A stretch of 10,206 nucleotides of DNA from DASYYE01 sp035946955. GTDB lineage: Bacteria > Actinomycetota > Actinomycetes > Streptosporangiales > Streptosporangiaceae. The stretch lies in assembly GCA_035946955.1 (NCBI GenBank), contig DASYYE010000276.1, positions 1 through 10,206 on the forward strand. Reading direction: 5' to 3'. The notes beneath the pieces are model-generated. The model did no database searches, had not been told where the DNA came from, and worked only from the letters and a program-made list of their open reading frames with translations. This document shows, one piece after another, positions 5,627 through 10,206 of this stretch. Made by a program: the position numbers and the translations under genes. Position 1 is the first letter of the stretch, and each line of letters opens with the position of its first letter.

Positions 5627-6925
5627 CTACGCGGCTCTGCAGTACTCGCTGATCAGCTCGGCTACGATCCGTACCCCCAAGTGCGGGTGTTGTCGGCAAA
5701 TTGTCGGAGTTCTCGCCTCCGGGCTAGCCCCGGGGTTTGGGTTGGGTTGGTTGATGGTGGTCCAGGTCCAGGTGTGGCCGCCGTCGTGGGTGAAGTAGAT
5801 CCGAGGGAGGTACGGGTCGTCTATGGTGGCGAATCCGAAGTGGCTGTTCACCATGGTGGCGGCGAGGCCTGCCCCGCCAGTGGCCCGGTAGGGCCTGGCC
5901 AGGCTGGGGCTGGTGTGCCAGGTGTGGCCGCCGTCCCGGGACAGGTGCACGTTGGCCCGTGCCCCGGATTCGGCGAGGATGCCGGGCGCGGTGGCCGACA
6001 GGTCGGTCATGTAGCCGGGGATGGCCGGGGGCCTGGTGACTTGCTGCCAGGACCGCCTGCCTGTGGTGGACAGATAGATCCACTTTGGCTGCCTGGGCCC
6101 TGGGGGCGCGCCGCCGGGCTGCCCAGCGCATCCCAGCGCCAGTTGTGGCCCCGCGGCGGCTAGGAACATGCCGAACATGCCGCAGTTACCGGGCCGTCCC
6201 GGCAGGTTCAGCGCGTGCCAGGGTGCCGATCCGTTGACCGACCCGGTGAGCAGTGCCGCATGCGGCAGGCCGGCCCGGGTGGGGTGGAGAGCGCCGACGT
6301 AGGCCTGGCCGCCGGAGATGGCGATGCTGCTGGTTGTCCCGCCGGCCGCGCCGGCGGTACCGGGCAACTGCCGGAAGGAGTCCGAGCCCACCCGGGCCGT
6401 GAACAGGTGGGAAGGGCAGACTGCCGTGGTGCCGCAGTGGGCCTTCTGGAAGACCGCGAGGATGTGGCCGCCACCGGCCGTCATCCGGGTGACTAGCAGG
6501 CCATGCGTGGCGATCCGGTGCCAGGTGGTGCCGCCGTCATGGGTGGCAAGCAGGCCAGGGCCATAGACCCAGCCGTCGGAGGCGTTGGCGAACAGGACGG
6601 TATCGACCCCGCCGGGGCGGCCGATCGCAGGGTTGGTGAAGACCACAGACCCGTAGACCGACAGCTGGGCGGGTGGCGCTGGGGCACGTACCCAGGTCCG
6701 GCCGCCGTTGGCCGTCTTGCGCATGAGCAGCGTCCGGCATCCGGCGGTGGGGGTGCACCGGGCCACCCCCAGCATCCAGCCCTGAGACGGGGAGACAAAG
6801 CTGACCGACAACGGGATGACTGGCGCACGGGCTGGCGCAACGGCAGCGTGTCCGGCAGCCGTTCCGGAAAGCACCGACGTGGCCGCGCTCGCCACCGCCG
6901 CCACCAGGACCAACTTGACATTCAT
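5627..6925 (-). CDS. Secreted Asp-box (BNR/sialidase-like) beta-propeller protein
   Basis: The ATG at 6925 follows GGAGGG with a five-base gap and gives 432 residues; the frame continues upstream to 7138 but without a ribosome site, and a signal peptide begins exactly at this ATG. Residues 1-30 have a lysine, a hydrophobic core (LVLVAAVASAATSVL) and an Ala-rich cleavage region near 27-30, predicting export. Five Asp-box motifs are visible: TANGGRTW (71-78), THDGGTTW (128-135), STTGRRSW (286-293, degenerate), SRDGGHTW (329-336) and THDGGHTW (379-386). These cap beta-hairpins of propeller folds seen in sialidases, Vps10-like and photosystem-assembly-like proteins. Cysteines come in near pairs (57/63, 164/170, 248/265, 410/429), consistent with disulfides outside the cell. 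No sialidase catalytic Arg triad or FRIP motif was recognised, so a binding or sensing role is more likely than hydrolysis. It is divergent from the SARP regulator. Confidence 0.8.
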   Translation of the reverse strand: MNVKLVLVAAVASAATSVLSGTAAGHAAVAPARAPVIPLSVSFVSPSQGWMLGVARCTPTAGCRTLLMRKTANGGRTWVRAPAPPAQLSVYGSVVFTNPAIGRPGGVDTVLFANASDGWVYGPGLLATHDGGTTWHRIATHGLLVTRMTAGGGHILAVFQKAHCGTTAVCPSHLFTARVGSDSFRQLPGTAGAAGGTTSSIAISGGQAYVGALHPTRAGLPHAALLTGSVNGSAPWHALNLPGRPGNCGMFGMFLAAAGPQLALGCAGQPGGAPPGPRQPKWIYLSTTGRRSWQQVTRPPAIPGYMTDLSATAPGILAESGARANVHLSRDGGHTWHTSPSLARPYRATGGAGLAATMVNSHFGFATIDDPYLPRIYFTHDGGHTWTWTTINQPNPNPGASPEARTPTICRQHPHLGVRIVAELISEYCRAA

Positions 6926-6930
6926 GATGT

Positions 6931-6936
6931 CCCTCC
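6931..6936 (-). promoter_or_regulatory. Ribosome binding site of the propeller gene
   Basis: On the minus strand GGAGGG is followed by a five-base gap and ATG. It decides the start in favour of the signal-peptide version. Confidence 0.7.
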
Positions 6937-7051
6937 AAGAAAAGGTGACCCACGTGCGCGGACGCAGCGCCCACCACACAAGCGCCACAGGCACCCTGCG
7001 CCCCGCTTTCGCTTTCTGCCTGCCCTTTCTCCCAAACGCCGACACCGTCCA

Positions 7052-7077
7052 CGGTTGCACCCAAAAGGGCGCAACCG
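7052..7077. promoter_or_regulatory. Strong inverted repeat, operator or leader hairpin
   Basis: CGGTTGC at 7052-7058 and GCAACCG at 7071-7077 pair perfectly. After one mismatch, CCC and GGG add three pairs around an AAAA loop. The element lies about 127 bp upstream of the propeller start and 400 bp upstream of the SARP start. It may be an operator or, if transcribed, a hairpin in the propeller mRNA leader. Confidence 0.45.
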
Positions 7078-7427
7078 GTTCCTGGATGACCAGGGGTAAC
7101 AACGCCAGGCCATAAGCAATCGGCATTAACAACGTCACAACCCACGGCTACGGGGTTTGAATTGCCGAGGCCTGTGGCTGTCTGTTCATAGTCGGCGCGC
7201 CTGCATGGTTCTGGACGGCGGCCGGCCTGCGCCGGGATGTATGAGGTTCTCGATGGCAGTGGCCTGACCGCCGCGGGAGGGCACAGCGTGAGAGGTTCGC
7301 GCACGGTTCCTACCAAGGGGATCGGCAGTCCGGGTTCGGCCAGTTCAGTCTGTGGGAAGCCGTCCCGCATCCGTCCCCGGTTCGTCCTCCAGCCGAACAC
7401 CCAAAGTACGATGCATTCCGTCCTGTT

Positions 7428-7450
7428 TTGACAAGCAGCCGGTGCCGGCT
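7428..7450 (+). promoter_or_regulatory. Possible promoter -35 and adjacent palindrome before the SARP gene
   Basis: TTGACA at 7428-7433 matches a sigma-70-type -35 box. A clear -10 is not visible at 17-18 bp; TACGAG at 20 bp is poor. Immediately downstream AGCCGG (7437-7442) and CCGGCT (7445-7450) form a palindrome with a TG centre, where a bound protein would overlap the promoter. Function inferred from position 26-48 bp before the start codon. Confidence 0.3.
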
Positions 7451-7475
7451 CGCTACGAGTGAGAGCGGCAGGCCG

Positions 7476-10206
7476 ATGGAGTTCCGGATCCTGGGCAACC
7501 TGGAGGTCCACGCCGAGGGATGCCGGCTGGCCGTGGGAGGGCCACGCGAGCAAAAGGTTCTGGCAGCGCTGCTGCTGGACGCGGGTCGGCTGGTGCCGTT
7601 GTCGCGGCTGGTGGACGTGGTGTGGGAGGACGATCCGCCGGCGACAGCGGCCAAGCAGGTCCGCAACGCGGTCTCCGCGCTGCGGCGGCTACTGACGGTC
7701 GGCGGGCCAGGGCCGGTGATCACCACCGAAGGCGCTGGTTACCGGCTGTCGCTGGGTGGGGCGGTACTGGATGCCCGGCTGTTCGAGACCCAGGCAGCGC
7801 AGGCGGCCGCTGCCGCGTCTGCAGGGCGCTCCGCTGAGGCCGCAGGGTTACTCCGGTCGGCTCTTGACCTGTGGCGCGGGCCTGCGCTGGCGGGCCTGTC
7901 CGGCCGCGCGGTCGAGGCAGCGGCCGAGGCGCTGGAGCGGCGGCGGCTGGCGGTGGCCGAAACCTACTGCGACCACCTGCTCGCGCTGGGGCGTGACCGC
8001 GAAGCGGCGGCCGAACTCGCCCCGCTGGTCGCCAGCCACCCGCTGCAGGAAAGGTCCGCCGCGCGGCTCATGGTGGCGCTGTACCGCGACGGCCAGCGAG
8101 CCGACGCGCTCGCCCTCTACCAGGACACGCGCAGGGTGCTGGCGGACGAGCTGGGGCTTGACCCCGGGCCGGAACTGCAAGAGCTGCACCAGCAGATCCT
8201 CACCGACAATCCCGCACTCACCCTGCCCCACCTGACTGAGAGGGATCCACAGGCCGCGGGCAGTCCCAGGCCGAGCGTGGTGCCGCGGCAGCTACCCGCA
8301 GGCGTCCCGCACTTCACTGGCCGGTCCAGCGAACTGAAATCACTCACGGCCCTGCTTGACCCAGGCGCTGACACTCCCAGCACGGTGGTGGTATCCGCCC
8401 TCGCGGGAACCGCCGGGGTTGGCAAGACCGCACTTGCGGTGCACTGGGCGCACCAGCGCGCCCATCGGTTCCCCGACGGGCAGCTCTACGTCAACCTGCA
8501 CGGGTTCGGGCCCTCCGTGACGCCGCTCACCCCGACGCAGGCGATCCGCGGGTTCCTTGACGCACTCGCCGTGCCGCCGGAACGCATTCCCACCGACCTC
8601 GCCGCGCAGGCTGGGCTGTACCGCAGCCTGCTGGCAGGCAAGCGCATGCTTGTCTTGCTGGATAATGCGTGTGACGCCGCCCAGGTCCGCCCGCTGCTGC
8701 CGGGCTCACCGGGCTGCCTGGTCCTCGTGACCAGCCGCAGCCAGCTCACCGGCTTGGTCGCCGCTGAGGGCGCACACCTGTACTGCCTGGATGTGCTGGC
8801 CGAGGGTGAGGCCGGCCAGCTGCTGGCCGCGCGCATCGGGCATGACCGCGCTAGCGCGGAGCCAGCAGCGGTCACCGAACTGGCCAGGCTGTGCGCGGGC
8901 CTGCCGCTCGCACTGGCCATCACCGCGGCGCGGGCCGCCGCCCGCCCCAACATCCTCCTCGCCACCCTCGCCGCCGAGCTCCACGACGCCAGCGCCCGGC
9001 TCGACGTCCTGGACACCGACGACGCCGCGGCCAGCCTGCGGACCGTGTTCACCTGGTCCTACCAGCAGCTCACCCAGCCCGCTGCCCAGATGTTCCGGCT
9101 GCTCGGAGTCCACCCCGGCCCCAGCATCTCCCTGCCCGCCGCCGCCAGCCTGTGCGGCACCCCACGCGAGGCGGCACGGTCCGCGCTCGGGGAACTCACC
9201 TATGCGAATTTGCTGAACGAGCCGGTCAGCGGGCGGTTCACCTTCCACGACCTGCTGCGTGCCTACGCAGCCGAATGCGCCAGGGCCGAAGACAGCGTGG
9301 CTGAGCGTCATGCGGCCACCCGCCGGGTGCTTGACCACTACCTGCATACCGGCCGTGCAGCAAGGCTCCTCATGACCCCGACCCGCCCCTCCATCGCCGT
9401 CTCCCCGCCAGCCCTCGGGACCACGCCAGAAGACATGATCAATGAAGATCAAGCCTTCACCTGGTTCGAAGCTGAACACCAGGTGCTCCTCGCAACGACC
9501 GGCCTCGCCTCGGACAGCGGTCTTGACAGCCACGCCTGGCAGATCCCGTGGACCATGGAAGCATTTCTGAACTACCGGGGCTATTGGCAGAACTGGATGT
9601 CCACCCAGCGCTCCGCGCTCGCCGCCGCCCAGCGGCTTGGTGACCCCACCGCACTGGCCAGCGCACACACCGGCCTCGGCGGCGCCTGCCTGCGACTGCG
9701 CCAGTTCGATGACGCCCACGCGCACTTTGCCCAGGCCAGTGACTTCTACGAGCAAGCCGGTGACCGCCACGGCCAAGCCATGGTCCATATCCACCGCGGA
9801 TCCGCCTACGGGCGCCAGCGCCAATGGCGAGATGCGCTCGGCCAAGCCATGCAAGGCCTGGAACTGTTCCGCGCCATGGGCCTGAAGGCTGGGCAGGCAA
9901 TGGGCCTCAACGATGTCGGCTGGTGGCACGCTCAGCTCGGCGAATACGACCAGGCCCTAGCCTTGTGCCAGCAAGCCCTGGAACTTAACCGCGAACTGGG
10001 CAACCATCATGGAATAGCCGTCACACTGCACAGTGTCGGCTACATGCATCATCACCTTGGCCAATACGCCGAGGCTGCCGACTGCTACCGCTGCGCCCTG
10101 ACCATCCTCCACCAGTCCGGTGCCCGCTACCGGCAGGCCACCGTGCTTGCCGACCTCGGCGAAACCCTTCACGCCGCAGCAAACTCCCAAGCCGCCCGCG
10201 AGGTGT
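7476..10206 (+). CDS. AfsR/SARP-family transcriptional regulator (wHTH-BTAD-NB-ARC-TPR), 3' end outside window
   Basis: The frame is open from ATG 7476 to the window end, 910 codons, so the C-terminus is missing; AfsR-type proteins are usually near 1000 residues. Residues 1-92 form an OmpR-type winged helix (MEFRILGNLEV at the start, GAGYRL at 86-91). A bacterial transcriptional activation domain follows, ending with ELGLDPGPELQELH (225-238). The NB-ARC ATPase has FTGR after a linker, a P-loop GTAGVGKT (311-318), Walker B LVLLDNA (392-398) and GLPLALA (475-481). Next come VFTWSY (524-529) and FTFHDLLRAYAAE (from 588), typical of the helical/winged-helix region, and TPR repeats from about 726 to the end. 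Such proteins activate secondary-metabolite or development genes by binding direct repeats near -35, with ATP binding and TPRs sensing a signal. The ribosome site is weak (CAGG before ATG). Targets are unknown; the divergent propeller gene is the nearest candidate. Confidence 0.92.
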   Translation, partial: MEFRILGNLEVHAEGCRLAVGGPREQKVLAALLLDAGRLVPLSRLVDVVWEDDPPATAAKQVRNAVSALRRLLTVGGPGPVITTEGAGYRLSLGGAVLDARLFETQAAQAAAAASAGRSAEAAGLLRSALDLWRGPALAGLSGRAVEAAAEALERRRLAVAETYCDHLLALGRDREAAAELAPLVASHPLQERSAARLMVALYRDGQRADALALYQDTRRVLADELGLDPGPELQELHQQILTDNPALTLPHLTERDPQAAGSPRPSVVPRQLPAGVPHFTGRSSELKSLTALLDPGADTPSTVVVSALAGTAGVGKTALAVHWAHQRAHRFPDGQLYVNLHGFGPSVTPLTPTQAIRGFLDALAVPPERIPTDLAAQAGLYRSLLAGKRMLVLLDNACDAAQVRPLLPGSPGCLVLVTSRSQLTGLVAAEGAHLYCLDVLAEGEAGQLLAARIGHDRASAEPAAVTELARLCAGLPLALAITAARAAARPNILLATLAAELHDASARLDVLDTDDAAASLRTVFTWSYQQLTQPAAQMFRLLGVHPGPSISLPAAASLCGTPREAARSALGELTYANLLNEPVSGRFTFHDLLRAYAAECARAEDSVAERHAATRRVLDHYLHTGRAARLLMTPTRPSIAVSPPALGTTPEDMINEDQAFTWFEAEHQVLLATTGLASDSGLDSHAWQIPWTMEAFLNYRGYWQNWMSTQRSALAAAQRLGDPTALASAHTGLGGACLRLRQFDDAHAHFAQASDFYEQAGDRHGQAMVHIHRGSAYGRQRQWRDALGQAMQGLELFRAMGLKAGQAMGLNDVGWWHAQLGEYDQALALCQQALELNRELGNHHGIAVTLHSVGYMHHHLGQYAEAADCYRCALTILHQSGARYRQATVLADLGETLHAAANSQAAREV

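Larger units (their letters stand above)
6937..7475. other. Divergent intergenic region between propeller gene and SARP regulator
   Basis: About 540 bp without a supported gene, bounded by divergent starts, so it should hold both promoters. Visible elements are a hairpin-like inverted repeat at 7052-7077, two GGTTC direct repeats 11 bp apart at 7294 and 7305, a consensus -35-like TTGACA at 7428 and a palindrome at 7437-7450. Short open frames on both strands have no ribosome site or family resemblance. Confidence 0.5.

Noticed and set aside
6926..7138. Longer start of the propeller gene
   Set aside because: It would bury the signal peptide 71 residues inside the protein and lacks a ribosome site.
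6537..7553. Minus-strand 338-residue ORF across the divergent region
   Set aside because: It overlaps the start of the SARP gene and most of the propeller N-terminus in another frame; no family features.
8706..9929. Minus-strand 407-residue ORF opposite the SARP gene
   Set aside because: Antisense shadow of the GC-rich NB-ARC/TPR coding sequence; the plus strand has clear motifs throughout.
1..10206. CRISPR array, rRNA or phage structural genes
   Set aside because: No regularly spaced repeats, rRNA motifs or phage modules were seen on either strand.

Overview
This window comes from a high-GC actinomycete. The evidence is the GC-rich third codon positions, an AfsR-type SARP regulator with a C-terminal TPR domain, an MpaB/DUF2236 oxygenase, a secreted Asp-box propeller protein, and actinobacterial IS remnants. 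A Streptosporangiales-like or Streptomyces-like host is plausible, but I cannot assign a genus.

Left end (1-1764): one gene of clearly lower GC with three TTA codons encodes a protein whose C-terminus carries both hallmark motifs of diadenylate cyclase (DAC/DisA_N) domains, DGA and GTRHR. About 365 bases after its stop lies an exact 45-nt 3' part of a CAT-anticodon tRNA (anticodon loop to CCA) with no matching 5' half. This is the classic scar of tRNA-site integration. Its orientation puts the integrated element to the left, so the DAC gene looks like terminal cargo of an integrative element and 1764 marks its edge.

Middle (1765-4414): a chromosomal or older accessory zone with gene decay. 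A minus-strand ORF joins a truncated piece of a large actinobacterial hypothetical family (NHELxRELLWR...FFARFWD) to a C-terminal winged-helix-like segment. Next to its broken upstream end is an internally deleted, frameshifted IS4-family transposase remnant, then a possible short scrap of another transposase. A stretch with a perfect 12-bp palindrome leads into the next gene.

Right (4415-10206): three intact-looking genes. An MpaB/rubber-oxygenase-type haem protein (+, TTG start) converges on a secreted Asp-box/BNR propeller protein (-); a 10-bp inverted repeat lies between their stops. The propeller gene is divergent from a large SARP-NB-ARC-TPR regulator (+) that runs off the window. The 550-bp divergent intergenic region holds a strong hairpin-like inverted repeat, a consensus -35-like TTGACA and a second palindrome. 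The SARP may control its divergent neighbour, but that is inference from position only.

The best candidates for novelty are the orphan DAC-like protein at the edge of the element and the chimeric minus-strand ORF.
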